Of a DNA stretch of 64,000 nucleotides, positions 52,215-62,500 are shown one piece after another. Source of the stretch: GCA-003244245 sp035606945 (GTDB lineage Bacteria > Actinomycetota > Actinomycetes > Mycobacteriales > Pseudonocardiaceae). The notes under the pieces were generated by a model. That model did not search any database. It was not told the DNA's origin and worked only from the letters and a program-made list of their open reading frames with translations. The position numbers and the translations under genes were made by a program. How positions within the stretch are numbered: position 1 is the first letter of the stretch; every line of letters starts with the position of its first letter. Location of the stretch: contig DATNDR010000005.1 in NCBI GenBank assembly GCA_035606945.1, positions 1 to 64,000 of the forward strand, written 5' to 3'.

Positions 52215-54869
52215 TCACCTCCCTCCGAATATCGAGCTGGATACCAACCCGTTCCTGCCCAACAGCACCGTCGACACGGGGGCATCGTGCGGCGGGGGCT
52301 GGCGGGGTTCGCTGAGGAACGGGAGACCAACGGGGTGCTCGTGTACTGCCGCACCCAGTGCGAGCAGCACGCCTGCGGCGCCGCTCGCCAAGTCCATCGA
52401 GAGCCGAAGCAGCTGCTCACCAGGGAAGGCGAGGTGACCCTGGTAGTCGACGCGGTGCCAGGACAGCCGCCGGATCTGTGCGGCGACCTCCTGGTTCCAG
52501 ATCGCCTGCCCTGGTGCGTACGCCCGGCTGAGATAAAGGATCATTCCGGCCCGACCGCTGAACAGGCCCGGTTGGATGTAGAACCGTGACTGGGCGGCGC
52601 GACGGATGGCGGCCGCCGTATCGGCGAACTCGTCATCAGCCCGGTGCGTGAGGTACTCGTCGAGGATCATGCCGATACCCGCGCTGCCCCGGTCCAGGTA
52701 CGGCATGTCACGCCAGCCCTCGTGGACCATCATCAAGCCGTCGTCACGCAGCTTGCAGCGACGCAGGTCCTGGCGTAGTGCGGTGTTGGACAGTTCGAGG
52801 AATTCGCGGTCACCGGTGTGCTCGTAGAGCCGTAGGAACATCAACGCCGGCCCCGACGATCCGTACATCAGCCCCGCGTAGGGATGGTCCCCGCCGCTGA
52901 TCGTGCCGACGGCGTCCGGTCCACCGAGGCGGTCGGCGACGATGTCGGCGGTGCGCAGCGCGTGGTCGAACAGCGTGGGTTCACCGGCCAAGCCCGCGAA
53001 GTGGGCCAGGTTGAGCGAGATGCCGGCAAGGCCGCCGGACAGGTCCGTGCCGAGTTGCTCGTATGGTTCGCTGAGGCAGAACTCGATCAAATCGAGGGCG
53101 GCTTGCCGGTATCCCAGCTCAGCCAATACGTAGGCGACGCCGTGCAGCCCGTCGTACAGGCCTAACCGCGTTCCGCGGGAGGCCGCGGCGGCGTGTTCGA
53201 GCAGCCAGTGCTCCCCCGCGGGATACCGCGCGGCCCGGGTCACCGACAGCGCGTAGAGCACACCGGCCGCACCGTGGGCGATGTTGAGACCGCCGGTGCT
53301 GAATTGAGCGATGTCCCCGGGGAACAGCCGGTCAGTGCGCTTGGGCGTCGCGCTGGCCAAAATCCCCGCGACGATGGAATCCCGCGCGGCCGTCCACCCG
53401 GTCGTCCCGTCCGGTAAAGCCGGCAGGGCTGTGCTGCGTCGGGGCGCAGCCTCGTTACCGCCACTGGTTCCGCTGATCGTGCGCACCGCTTCGTCCAGGA
53501 AAGCAGGCGGCACCGGGAAATGCTCGGCGATGACCTGTGCGAAATCCGCCGGCTTTCCGGCGTCCAGCCGGATCAGCGCAGTCAACGGCAGGAATAAAGC
53601 AAGCCGCAGGCAGGCCAGCGAGTACCGGTCTATGTCGAGCCCCCTTCGATCTCGGGGGGCTGCGAATGCGGGACTACCCAGAGTGGGACGGCGTGCTTCA
53701 TCGACCCTCGCTGCGACCTCGAAGTCGATCAGCGTGATCCGGCCGTCATCCCGGACGAGAACGTTGAACAGGTGCAGATCACCATGGATGATCCCGCGGC
53801 CATGAATTGCTGTGATGATATCTTCGATCTGGCCGCAGACCCGCAACGCCCATTCGGTGTAGGCGGCGAACTCGGCCGGCCCGGCGGCGGGGTCGTTCAT
53901 CGGATACCGCTGCGCGAAGACCTTGTTCAGCGGTGCGCCTTCGATGAATTCCAGCGCGAGGAAATGGTGCTCGCCCAAGGTGAAATGGTCATGGACGGCC
54001 GGTACCCCGGTGATGCCTGCCAGCCGTTCAAGTGTTTCCCGCTCGCGCTGCAGCCGCTGGACCGCGTCGGCACCGTCGGCGGCAAGGCCGGCATAGGGCC
54101 GGGCTTCCTTGAGCACTACGCGGGTGCCGGTTCGCTGGTCGGTGGCCTCGTAGAGCCCCCCGCCATTGGAGAAGTGCAGCACCTGCTCGACGCGGTATGG
54201 CAATTCCTTGACCGTCGTGGCGTTCCGCGCGGCAAGCTGGGGAACCAGCAACTCAGGCAGAGTCACCCACGGTGGGGTGTAGAACACCGCATCCCTGCGG
54301 TCGGGCACCAATCCCCCGGTGGGGTCCTCGATGGCCGGAACCTGGTCTCCGCGTGCTGACAGGCAGTGCCGTAGCGCGAAGCCGCCGTATCGAACGTAGA
54401 GCGGGCCCTCGTTCCAGCGCAGGTCGCTGAGGATGTAGGGACCTGGTTCGCCCTCCAGCCGCTCGCCCAGGTCGTGCAGGATGGTGCCGAGCGCGTCGAC
54501 GTCAGTTGGGTAGATCGTGACGAACTTGCCGCTGGCGCCCCGCGGGGCGTACTTTGCATTGTGCATGTGAACGATACTGCGAGAAGCTAGGAATTTAAAC
54601 GTGATCCCCCGCGGGACGCAGTATGACCATACCGTTTCCAGAATGCGATCCGCGTTATCGAGGCATGCCGATGCGTGGACTTTCCAGCCTTGCGCGGGCG
54701 CCGTTGCGCCCACCTGGCTCATGACCACCCAATTGTCGAGGAAACGGCGTTCCCAGCCCTGGGGCACCGGCCGCCGAGCGGCATCGAAGAATTCAACTCG
54801 ATTATGACCGGCCATCGAGTCGTAGAACAACGGATCCGCGATGCAGTACACCTCGTAACCGTCGTCCAT
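52215..54869 (-). CDS. lanKC: Class III lanthipeptide synthetase LanKC
   Basis: 884 residues in three domains. Residues 1-215: phospho-Ser/Thr lyase (ITFKFLASRSIVHMHNAKYAPRG). 220-440: Ser/Thr kinase with ATP Lys254 in VVLKEARPY, catalytic loop IIHGDLHLFN (about 361-369) and DFE at 382-384. 515-850: LanC-like cyclase with GLYDGLHGVAYVLAE, LDRGSAGIGMIL and SGRAGMILYLS but none of the zinc-binding Cys/His residues (no WCxG or CHG). Lack of zinc ligands places it in class III (RamC/AmfT/LabKC). Dehydrates Ser and closes the rings of the peptide encoded 5 bp downstream. ATG follows AAGGGGG. Confidence 0.93.
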   Translation of the reverse strand: MDDGYEVYCIADPLFYDSMAGHNRVEFFDAARRPVPQGWERRFLDNWVVMSQVGATAPAQGWKVHASACLDNADRILETVWSYCVPRGITFKFLASRSIVHMHNAKYAPRGASGKFVTIYPTDVDALGTILHDLGERLEGEPGPYILSDLRWNEGPLYVRYGGFALRHCLSARGDQVPAIEDPTGGLVPDRRDAVFYTPPWVTLPELLVPQLAARNATTVKELPYRVEQVLHFSNGGGLYEATDQRTGTRVVLKEARPYAGLAADGADAVQRLQRERETLERLAGITGVPAVHDHFTLGEHHFLALEFIEGAPLNKVFAQRYPMNDPAAGPAEFAAYTEWALRVCGQIEDIITAIHGRGIIHGDLHLFNVLVRDDGRITLIDFEVAARVDEARRPTLGSPAFAAPRDRRGLDIDRYSLACLRLALFLPLTALIRLDAGKPADFAQVIAEHFPVPPAFLDEAVRTISGTSGGNEAAPRRSTALPALPDGTTGWTAARDSIVAGILASATPKRTDRLFPGDIAQFSTGGLNIAHGAAGVLYALSVTRAARYPAGEHWLLEHAAAASRGTRLGLYDGLHGVAYVLAELGYRQAALDLIEFCLSEPYEQLGTDLSGGLAGISLNLAHFAGLAGEPTLFDHALRTADIVADRLGGPDAVGTISGGDHPYAGLMYGSSGPALMFLRLYEHTGDREFLELSNTALRQDLRRCKLRDDGLMMVHEGWRDMPYLDRGSAGIGMILDEYLTHRADDEFADTAAAIRRAAQSRFYIQPGLFSGRAGMILYLSRAYAPGQAIWNQEVAAQIRRLSWHRVDYQGHLAFPGEQLLRLSMDLASGAAGVLLALGAAVHEHPVGLPFLSEPRQPPPHDAPVSTVLLGRNGLVSSSIFGGR

Positions 54870-54909
54870 TGTTTCCCCCTTGTTGCTGACCGTTCATCGC
54901 TATGTAGCA

Positions 54910-54938
54910 ATAATCGTGCCAATTCCGGGGTGCGGCAA
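54910..54938 (-). promoter_or_regulatory. Putative promoter of the lanthipeptide operon
   Basis: On the minus strand TTGCCG (54933-54938) and GATTAT (54910-54915) with 17-bp spacing, about 40 bp before lanKC, in a lower-GC patch. Regulator binding sites should lie just upstream. Confidence 0.4.
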
Positions 54939-55019
54939 GTGGCGTTCGTCAGGCCTTCGCTGTGAAGGAATCACAGGTGTCGACGGGTGATTCACACCGT
55001 GGCAAGAGAGCACCGGCGA

Positions 55020-55679
55020 TTACGACGGCGCTGGCCCGTCGTCGGGCACGGGCCCGGCTATCTCATCCTGCTCGGGCAGCAACGGGGAGATGGCCAGGTC
55101 CTGGATGGACGTATCCGCCAACGCCGCATGCACTGCCCGGGCGCTCGGGCGGGCTGCCACCGTACGGAGCGCATCACCGTCGCCGAACACCAGCAATGCC
55201 AGCACGCACGCGCAACCGCGGCGCAACTGCGCGGCCTCGGCAGCGTCAACGGCTGCCCGCCTGCTGTCAGAAGCTGTGCGGGACGCGGCGAGGCGCTCCG
55301 CAGCCGCGGACTGCTGCGCTGCGGCGAGGTCGGACACCGGCTGCTGTCCCGGTAGGTCACGGGTGATGAGCGCGGTTTGCACGCGCGGCAGCGGAACGCG
55401 GAACACGACTCTCGACAGCCGCACTCCCCGCGCCAGCTCGGCCGCGCGGTCTGGCGTGAGGTAGGAGTCCAGCTGTACCAGCGCCCAGTGCGGCGTAGGC
55501 CCCGCCGGCAGCGATGCGCCGGCGCGACGCAGGTACTCCGCGACCGGTTCCCCGGCCTCGGGGCCGAGCCGCTCTACACCGCCTGGCACCGACTCGTCAC
55601 GCTGACCTGCCACCCACGTGGTGAGGCCGAACACCACGACCAGCACAGCCAGCAGCACCCACCAGCCTCGCCGCGGCAT
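55020..55679 (-). CDS. Membrane-anchored protein of unknown function
   Basis: 219 residues. One N-terminal transmembrane helix (about 6-26, WWVLLAVLVVVFGLTTWVAG), then an extracytoplasmic Ala/Arg-rich domain with PTPHWALVQLDSYLTPDRAAELARG and a helical middle section. Two Cys (CACVL) lie near residue 155. Ends 3 bp before the pseudouridine synthase start region on the same strand, so probably the last gene of that operon. I do not recognise the family. Confidence 0.7.
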   Translation of the reverse strand: MPRRGWWVLLAVLVVVFGLTTWVAGQRDESVPGGVERLGPEAGEPVAEYLRRAGASLPAGPTPHWALVQLDSYLTPDRAAELARGVRLSRVVFRVPLPRVQTALITRDLPGQQPVSDLAAAQQSAAAERLAASRTASDSRRAAVDAAEAAQLRRGCACVLALLVFGDGDALRTVAARPSARAVHAALADTSIQDLAISPLLPEQDEIAGPVPDDGPAPS

Positions 55680-55682
55680 CAG

Positions 55683-56612
55683 TTACACCTGCGCGGCCAG
55701 CACGTCCAGGGCGTGGCGCAGGTCGTCGGGATCCGGGCTGGTGAATTCCACCCAGCGGTCGTCAGCAGGGTGCGGAAAGCCCAACCGCGCGGCGTGCAGC
55801 CACTGCCGCTGCAAGCCGAGCCGCTGGGCCAGCGCGGGGTCCGCACCATAGGTGAGATCACCGCAGCACGGGTGCCGCAAAGCGGCGAAGTGCACCCGGA
55901 TCTGGTGAGTACGCCCGGTCTCCAGCGTCACGTCACACAGCGACGCAGCCGGAAAGGCCTCGATCACCTCGTAGTGCGTCACCGACGGCTTGCCACCGGC
56001 GATCACCGCAAAGCGCCAGTCGTGCTTGGGGTGGCGGTCGATCGGGGCGTCGATGGTGCCCCGGCTGGGATCCGGATGGCCTTGCACCAGCGCCCGGTAG
56101 TGCTTGGCCACGATGCGATCCCGGAACGCCCGCTTGAGCGACGCATAGCCCCGCTCCGACTTGGCGACCGCCATCAGGCCGCTGGTGCCCACGTCCAACC
56201 GGTGCACCACGCCGTGGCGCTCCGCCGCGCCCGAAGTAGCCACCTGGATGCCTGCGGCGGCGAGACCGCCGAGCACGGTGGGCCCGCTCCAGCCCGGACT
56301 GGGATGCGCGGCAACCCCAACCGGCTTGTCCACCACCACCACATCTGCGTCGTCGTGCAGTACCTGCATTCCCGCCACCGGCGCAGCCGTGACCACTGCG
56401 GGTTGTTGCCGATCGGGCAGGGTTACTTCCAGCCACGCGCCCGCGGCCAACCGGTCGGACTTGCCGGCCGGCATACCGTCGATCAGGACCGCGCTCGCCT
56501 CGGTCAGGCCGGCCACCACCGTGCGCGACAAGCCCAGCAGGCGGGCCAGCCCGGCGTCGACCCGCATCCCGTCCAGCCCGTCGGGAACCGGCAGGGTCCG
56601 GATGTCGCTCAT
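55683..56612 (-). CDS. RluD-family pseudouridine synthase
   Basis: 309 residues from ATG 56612, overlapping lspA by 4 nt. S4 RNA-binding domain at the N-terminus (MRVDAGLARLLGLSRTVVAGLTEASAVLIDG in outline), then the catalytic HRLDVGTSGLMAVAKS (Asp nucleophile), ETGRTHQIRVHFAALRHPCCGD and HAARLGFPHP. Modifies uridines in 23S rRNA. The lspA-rluD pair is conserved in actinobacteria. Confidence 0.93.
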   Translation of the reverse strand: MSDIRTLPVPDGLDGMRVDAGLARLLGLSRTVVAGLTEASAVLIDGMPAGKSDRLAAGAWLEVTLPDRQQPAVVTAAPVAGMQVLHDDADVVVVDKPVGVAAHPSPGWSGPTVLGGLAAAGIQVATSGAAERHGVVHRLDVGTSGLMAVAKSERGYASLKRAFRDRIVAKHYRALVQGHPDPSRGTIDAPIDRHPKHDWRFAVIAGGKPSVTHYEVIEAFPAASLCDVTLETGRTHQIRVHFAALRHPCCGDLTYGADPALAQRLGLQRQWLHAARLGFPHPADDRWVEFTSPDPDDLRHALDVLAAQV

Positions 56613-57211
56613 GGCCGGCCCTCCGGGCTGCGTGCGATGCGGGAGCTGCGGGTACCGTCGAAGTCCCGACCGGTGGCAGCCAGAAAGACCAGCAACAGGC
56701 CACCACACACGATCGCCGAGTCCGCCAGGTTGAACACCGGCCAGACACTGCCATCGGGCGCCAGCAGCGACAGGAAATCCACCACGTGCCCGCGCAGCGG
56801 CCCAGGGCTACGCAGCAGCCGGTCCACCAGATTGCCCAGCGCGCCTCCCAGCACCAGACCGAGTCCGAACGCCCACCCGGCGCTGCGCAGCCGGGATGCC
56901 AGCCGGATGATCAGCACCACCACTCCCACGGCGATCAGCGACAGCAGCCAGGTCAGTCCAGTCCCCAGCGAGAACGCCGCCCCCGAGTTGCGGAAGACCA
57001 CGAGATACAGCGCGCCGCCGAGCAGCTTCACCGGCGGGTGACCCTCGAGAAACGCCACCACAATGATCTTGCTGATCACATCCAGCACGAGCGTTACGCC
57101 AGCGGCCGCAGCCAGCAAACCGGTCCGGCGCCGGCGCGGCGATACCGGCGATACCTCGGAGGTCTGCTGTTCACCCGCGGCTGCTTGCTCGATGGGCTGA
57201 GATGGATTCAT
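56609..57211 (-). CDS. lspA: Signal peptidase II (lipoprotein signal peptidase)
   Basis: 200 residues from ATG 57211. A 40-residue polar N-terminal extension, then four transmembrane helices. Catalytic Asp pair in GALGNLVDRLLRSPG and PVFNLADSAIVCGG. Cleaves prolipoprotein signal peptides after lipidation. The extension is typical of actinobacterial homologues. Confidence 0.94.
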   Translation of the reverse strand: MNPSQPIEQAAAGEQQTSEVSPVSPRRRRTGLLAAAAGVTLVLDVISKIIVVAFLEGHPPVKLLGGALYLVVFRNSGAAFSLGTGLTWLLSLIAVGVVVLIIRLASRLRSAGWAFGLGLVLGGALGNLVDRLLRSPGPLRGHVVDFLSLLAPDGSVWPVFNLADSAIVCGGLLLVFLAATGRDFDGTRSSRIARSPEGRP

Positions 57212-57243
57212 GACACCATTGTGACCAATGATGGTTGGGCCGC

Positions 57244-58722
57244 TCAGACGCCGGTCTCTCCACGCCACCGGGCCAGCCGGCCGGCTCGGTGCACGGCCCG
57301 GATCCGCTGCTCCACCTGCTCCCGCTGAGCAGCGGTCGTAACGATCAACAGCTGATCACGGGCCTGCAGCCGGGTGGTCGGCTCCGGGGTGAATCCCTGC
57401 CCGTCGCGCACCACCAGGCTGACCACCGACCCGATGGGAAGCCTCAGCTCCCAGAGGTATACACCGTGCAGTCGCGACAGCGGAGGCACCTTGATCTGGA
57501 GCAGTTCAGCTTGCATCTCGTCCAGCGCCGCGGAATCGACCTCCATCTCCCGGCTCTGCTCCGGGCGGGACAGCGCCAGCCATCGCACGATCAGCGGCAA
57601 CGTGACGCCCTGCACCGCGGTCAGGATGACGACCAGCACGAACACCACATCCACCAACTGCTGCGCGCCGGGGAATCCTCGAGTCAGCGCGATCAACGCC
57701 AGCACGATGGGTACCGCCCCGCGCAGCCCAGACCACGACAGGAAACCTTGCTCGCGCCAGGGCACCTGCAACGGCGTCAGAGCCAGCGCCACCGACACCG
57801 GCCGCGCCAGCACGACGAGCACCGCGCCGGCAATCAGCGCGGGAATCAGAACACCAGGCAAGCGAGCCGGCGAGGCATACAGCCCGAGTAGCACGAACAA
57901 CGCTATCTGCGCGAGCCAGCCCAGTCCCTCGGCGAAGGACAGGGTGTCGCCGCGGTGCGGCAGGCGGGCATTGCCCAGTACCAGCCCGGCGAGGTAAGTC
58001 GCCAGGAATCCCGAGGCGTGCAGTCCCTGCCCGGCGGCGAAGGCGAGCACGCAGACCGCGATGGTCGCCAGCGGGTAGAGGCCCGTCGCAGGAAGCGCCG
58101 CGCGACGCAACGCCCACGCTCCCCCGAATCCCAGCGCGGCTCCCACCAGCGCACCGGCAAGCAGCTCGTAGCCCACCAGCAGGGGTGTCCACCAGCGAAA
58201 TGGATCACCCGTTGCGAGCAGGACCACCACGATGTACACCGGGGCGTCGTTGATGCCCGACTCCAGCTCCAGCGCACCGGCCAGGCGGGCAGGCACCCGC
58301 ACGGCCCGCAACACGCTGAACACCGCGGCGGCGTCCGTGGAGGACAGCACCGCACCCCACAACAGCGCCGTGCGCCAGTCCAAGCCGAGCACCAGGTGCA
58401 GCACCCATCCGGTGATGCCGATGCTCACCGCGACCGCCACCGTGGCCAGCGCGATCCCCGGACCCAGCGCTGGGCGGATCACTGACCAGCGGGTGGTCAG
58501 ACCACCTTCGGCCAGGATCAGGACCAACCCGCCGATACCCAACGCGGCGGTCAGTGCCGTATTGGAGTACTGGACGCCCAGCCCGGCCTCGCCGATCAAC
58601 AGACCGATGACCAGGTACAGCAGTAGCGACGGCAACCCCAGCCGGGTGGATACCCGCACGGCGAGCACCGCCACGAGCAACACCGCAGCGCCCGCCCCGA
58701 GCGCGATCTCCACCCCGTTCAC
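57244..58722 (-). CDS. CPA-type K+(Na+)/H+ antiporter with RCK_C domain
   Basis: 492 residues from GTG 58722. About 12 helices. Ion-binding region LLWGAVLSSTDAAAVFSVL and LELESGINDAPVYIVVVLL (acidic pair in ESGINDAP). The cytosolic C-terminus carries an RCK_C/TrkA_C domain (LPIGSVVSLVVRDGQGFTPEPTTRLQARDQLLIVT in outline). Resembles NhaP2/CvrA potassium/proton antiporters. It complements the K+ uptake locus at 30-34 kb. Confidence 0.87.
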   Translation of the reverse strand: MNGVEIALGAGAAVLLVAVLAVRVSTRLGLPSLLLYLVIGLLIGEAGLGVQYSNTALTAALGIGGLVLILAEGGLTTRWSVIRPALGPGIALATVAVAVSIGITGWVLHLVLGLDWRTALLWGAVLSSTDAAAVFSVLRAVRVPARLAGALELESGINDAPVYIVVVLLATGDPFRWWTPLLVGYELLAGALVGAALGFGGAWALRRAALPATGLYPLATIAVCVLAFAAGQGLHASGFLATYLAGLVLGNARLPHRGDTLSFAEGLGWLAQIALFVLLGLYASPARLPGVLIPALIAGAVLVVLARPVSVALALTPLQVPWREQGFLSWSGLRGAVPIVLALIALTRGFPGAQQLVDVVFVLVVILTAVQGVTLPLIVRWLALSRPEQSREMEVDSAALDEMQAELLQIKVPPLSRLHGVYLWELRLPIGSVVSLVVRDGQGFTPEPTTRLQARDQLLIVTTAAQREQVEQRIRAVHRAGRLARWRGETGV

Positions 58723-58750
58723 GCCGACCGTGCCGCGATCTTCTCGCCGA

Positions 58751-59530
58751 TCAGGTCGACCAGGAAATCGTGACCAGATCGCGGTGCCGGGGCCCCAACC
58801 TCGCGACCGCCTCCGCGACCTCGTTCCGGCGCTGCAGCGGTAGACATAGCCGGCGCAGCGAGAAATCCAGCTCCGCCTCGGGATGCCGGGGCTGAGCGGG
58901 CCGGGCCCAACGCTGGACCTCGGGGTGGAGTCCCACTTCGGCGACGACCGCCAGCACGTCCTGGGCAGTTGCCGGTGGCGGCCGGCGCAACCCGTGGAAC
59001 TGCAACCACAGTGGGTCCAGCCAGGCGCCCGGGTGTACGGCATGCAACTCGACGACTACCCCGCGGCGCGCGGCGGCGTCCAGCGCCCTGAGGAAGGGTC
59101 CCAGTTCCACCGTGTTGTAGCCGACGTGGTGGCTGACCACCACATCGGCGGCGCCGGCCTGCGGTGCGACGTCCGGCCACGGGCCGAGCACGCTGCGGTG
59201 CGCCACGCCACGCTCGGTGCAGGCCCGTTCGAACGCCTGCAGCATGTCCGCAGCGTGATCCACGCCGGTCAGATGTGACGCCGTGGGCACCAGTGCCAGT
59301 CCCGCGGCACCCGCACCGCACCCCACGTCGAGCACGGTGCCGCCGTGAGGTCCCAGCAGCTGCAGCGCGGCACGACGAGAGGGGGTGTCCTTGGGAGCCA
59401 CCGGCGGCACGAAGCGGGCGGGATCGTGCCGGCTCGGATCCTGCGGGGCGGCCGCGCGGATCTCGGCGGGGATGGCGCGAGCCTGCAGCAGCTCGCGCCA
59501 ACGAGCTGCTGCAGGCCCCGAGGCGATCAT
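58751..59530 (-). CDS. Class I SAM-dependent methyltransferase
   Basis: 259 residues. The SAM-binding motif is GTVLDVGCGAGAAGLALVP, followed by LTGVDHAADMLQAFERA and ADVVVSHHVGYNTVELGPFLRALD. It starts inside the ileS stop region (4-nt overlap ATGA), so it is co-translated with ileS. Substrate unknown. Confidence 0.82.
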   Translation of the reverse strand: MIASGPAAARWRELLQARAIPAEIRAAAPQDPSRHDPARFVPPVAPKDTPSRRAALQLLGPHGGTVLDVGCGAGAAGLALVPTASHLTGVDHAADMLQAFERACTERGVAHRSVLGPWPDVAPQAGAADVVVSHHVGYNTVELGPFLRALDAAARRGVVVELHAVHPGAWLDPLWLQFHGLRRPPPATAQDVLAVVAEVGLHPEVQRWARPAQPRHPEAELDFSLRRLCLPLQRRNEVAEAVARLGPRHRDLVTISWST

Positions 59531-62500
59531 GTATCCGCCACGGCGACTCGCACGTCAACCCCGTCACCGACGACACCTGAGAAGCCATCAGGCAGCGGCG
59601 CGTACTCCACCCGCCGGGCGAGGACCTCGCCAGCGATGAACTGCTCGTGTTCCCGAGCCGCCGCGCGCACCGGCTCCGGGGCGTCGACGGTGAGCACGAT
59701 CCGGTCGGTGACTTCCAGGCCGGCCTGCTTGCGGGCAAGCTGTGCGACCCGCACCACATCACGGGCGATGCCCTCGGCGGCCAGCTCCGGGGTGAGCGCC
59801 GTCTGCAGCACCACCAGCCCGGATCCGTTGGGCAGCGCGGCAGTCTCGGTGGGGTCCGCGGCGACCAGCCGCTCGGTGAATTCGCCCTCCAGCAGCGGGA
59901 TCCCGGCAGCCGTCACCATCCCGTCCGGGCCGCGTTCCCAGTCGCCCTCCCGCACCGCCCGGATCACCTTCTGGGTGTCACCGCCCAGCCGGGGCCCGCA
60001 GGCCCGGGCGTTGACGGTGAGTTCGAAGCGACCGTGTGCGGCGACGTCGTCGGTGAGCTCGACAGCCTTGACGTTGACCTCATCGCGGATCAGGTCGATG
60101 AACGGTGCCAGCAGGCCCGCATCGGGTGCGGCAACAGTGAGCTGGGACAGCGGCTGGCGCACCCGCAGACCCCGCGCCTTGCGGACCGACAGTGCGGTGG
60201 ACACCACCTGGCGCACCCGGTCCATCGACGTCACCAGGGCGTGATCCGCCGGCAAGCAGGCCGGATCGGGCCAGTCGGTCAGATGGACCGACCGCTGCCC
60301 GGTCAGCCCCCGCCAGATCGCCTCGGTGGTCAGCGGCAGCAGCGGAGCGGCCAGCCGGCAGGTCAGCTCCAGCACGGTGTGCAGGGTGTCGATCGCGTCC
60401 TGCTCGCCGGCCCAGAAGCGATCCCGGGACCGGCGCACGTACCAGTTGGTGAGCACGTCGCAGAACCCCCGCACGCTGGCGCACGCCCCGGCGATGTCGT
60501 ATCGGTCCAGCTGCGCGGTGACGTCGACGACCAGGTCGCGCAGCTTGGCCAGGACGTAGCGGTCCAACAGGTCCGGGCTATCAGTGCGCCAGCGGCCGTC
60601 GACGCCCGCCGCGTTTGCGTAGAGCGTCAGGAAATACCACGAGTTCCACAGCGGCAGCAGCGCTTGCCGCACGGCCTCCCGGATGCCCTGCTCGGTGACC
60701 ACCAGGTTGCCGCCGCGCAGGATGGGTGAGGACATCAGAAACCAGCGCATCGCGTCCGAGCCGTCCCGGTTGAACACCTCGGTGACCTCGGGATAGTTGC
60801 CCTTGGACTTGGACATCTTCAGCCCGTCGTCGCCGAGCACGATGCCGTGCGCCAGACAGGAGCGAAACGCCGGCCGGTCGAACAGCGCGGTGGCGAGCAC
60901 GTGCAGGGTGTAAAACCACCCGCGGGTCTGGCCGTTGTATTCGACGATGAAATCACCCGGGTAGTGGTGCTCGAACCAGTCGGCGTTGTCGAACGGGTAG
61001 TGCACCTGCGCAAAGGGCATCGAGCCGGACTCGAACCAGCAGTCCAGCACCTCGGGCACCCGGCGCATGGTGGCGCGCCCGGTCGGGTCGTCCGGGTTCG
61101 GGCGGGTCAGCTGATCGACGAACGGTCGATGCAGGTCGGTGACACGCACCCCGAAGTCGCGTTCCAGCTCATCCAGCGAGCCGTAGACATCCACCCGCGG
61201 GTAGGCCGGATCGTCGGATACCCAGACCGGCAACGGTGAGCCCCAGTACCGGTTACGGGAGATGTTCCAGTCCCGGGCGCCTTCCAGCCATGCGCCGAAC
61301 TGCCCGGTGCCCACGTTCTCCGGCACCCAGGTGATCTCTTTGTTCAACGCCACCATGCGGTCCCGGAAGCGCGTCACGGCGACGAACCACGACGTGACCG
61401 CGCGCTGGATGAGCGGGGTGTTGCAGCGCCAGCAATGCGGGTACGGGTGCTCGTAGCTCTCCTGGCGCAGCAATACCCCGCCGACGTACGGCGCACCCTG
61501 GCGCAGGTCCCGGATGATCGCCCGGTTGGCGTCGAACACCTGCATCTCGGCGTACGGCGGTACCTCGGCGGTGAACCGCCCGGCCGAGTCCACCGGGACC
61601 ACCGCTTCGATACCTGCCGCGTCGGTGACCGCCTTGTCCTCCTCGCCGAAGGCCGGCGCCAGGTGCACCAATCCGGTGCCCTCGTCGGTGGTGACGTAGT
61701 CGGCGGGTAGCAGCTGGTGGGCGTTGGCTCGACCGGTGAAGAAGTCGAACGGTGGCAGGTAGCGAAGGCCTAGCAACTCAGTCCCGTCGTACCGGCCCAC
61801 GACGCGTGGCTGGTCCCCGAATTCCCGGGCATAAGCCGCCAGCCGATCCTCGGCGATCAGGTACCGTTCGCCACCCACCTCGACGGTGACATACCGCAGC
61901 AGGGGGTGGACCGCCACCGCCAGGTTGGACGGCAGCGTCCATGGGGTCGTGGTCCAGACCAGCGCCAGCACACCATCCAGCGCAGATCCCGGGGCCGACA
62001 ACCGCAGGCCGACGGTGACCGCGGGATCCTGCCGGCTGCGGTAGACGTCGTCCATTTTGGTCTCGGTGTTGGACAGCGGCGTCTCGCACCGCCAGCAGTA
62101 CCACAACACCCGGAAGCTCTGGTAGATCAGCCCCTTGTCCCAGAGTGTCTTGAAGGCCCACATGACGCTTTCCATGTAGTCCAGGTCGAGCGTCTTGTAG
62201 TCGTTGTCGAAGTCGACCCAACGGGCCTGGCGGGTCACATAATCGCGCCACTCCTGGGTATAGCGCAGCACCGAGGCGCGGCAGGCGGCGTTGAACTCCG
62301 CCACGCCCATCCGGTCGATCTCGGACTTGTGCTTGATGCCGAGCTGCCGTTCCGCTTCCACCTCAGCGGGCAGGCCGTGGCAGTCCCAGCCGAAGCGGCG
62401 CTCGACCCGGTGGCCGCGCATCGTCTGGTAGCGCGGCACCACATCCTTGACGTAGCCGGTCAGCAGGTGGCCGTAATGTGGCAGACCATTGGCGAACGGC

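Noticed and set aside
53641..54209. Broken kinase domain in LanKC
   Set aside because: The ATP lysine, HGD catalytic loop with Asn and the DFE metal motif are all present; the domain appears active.
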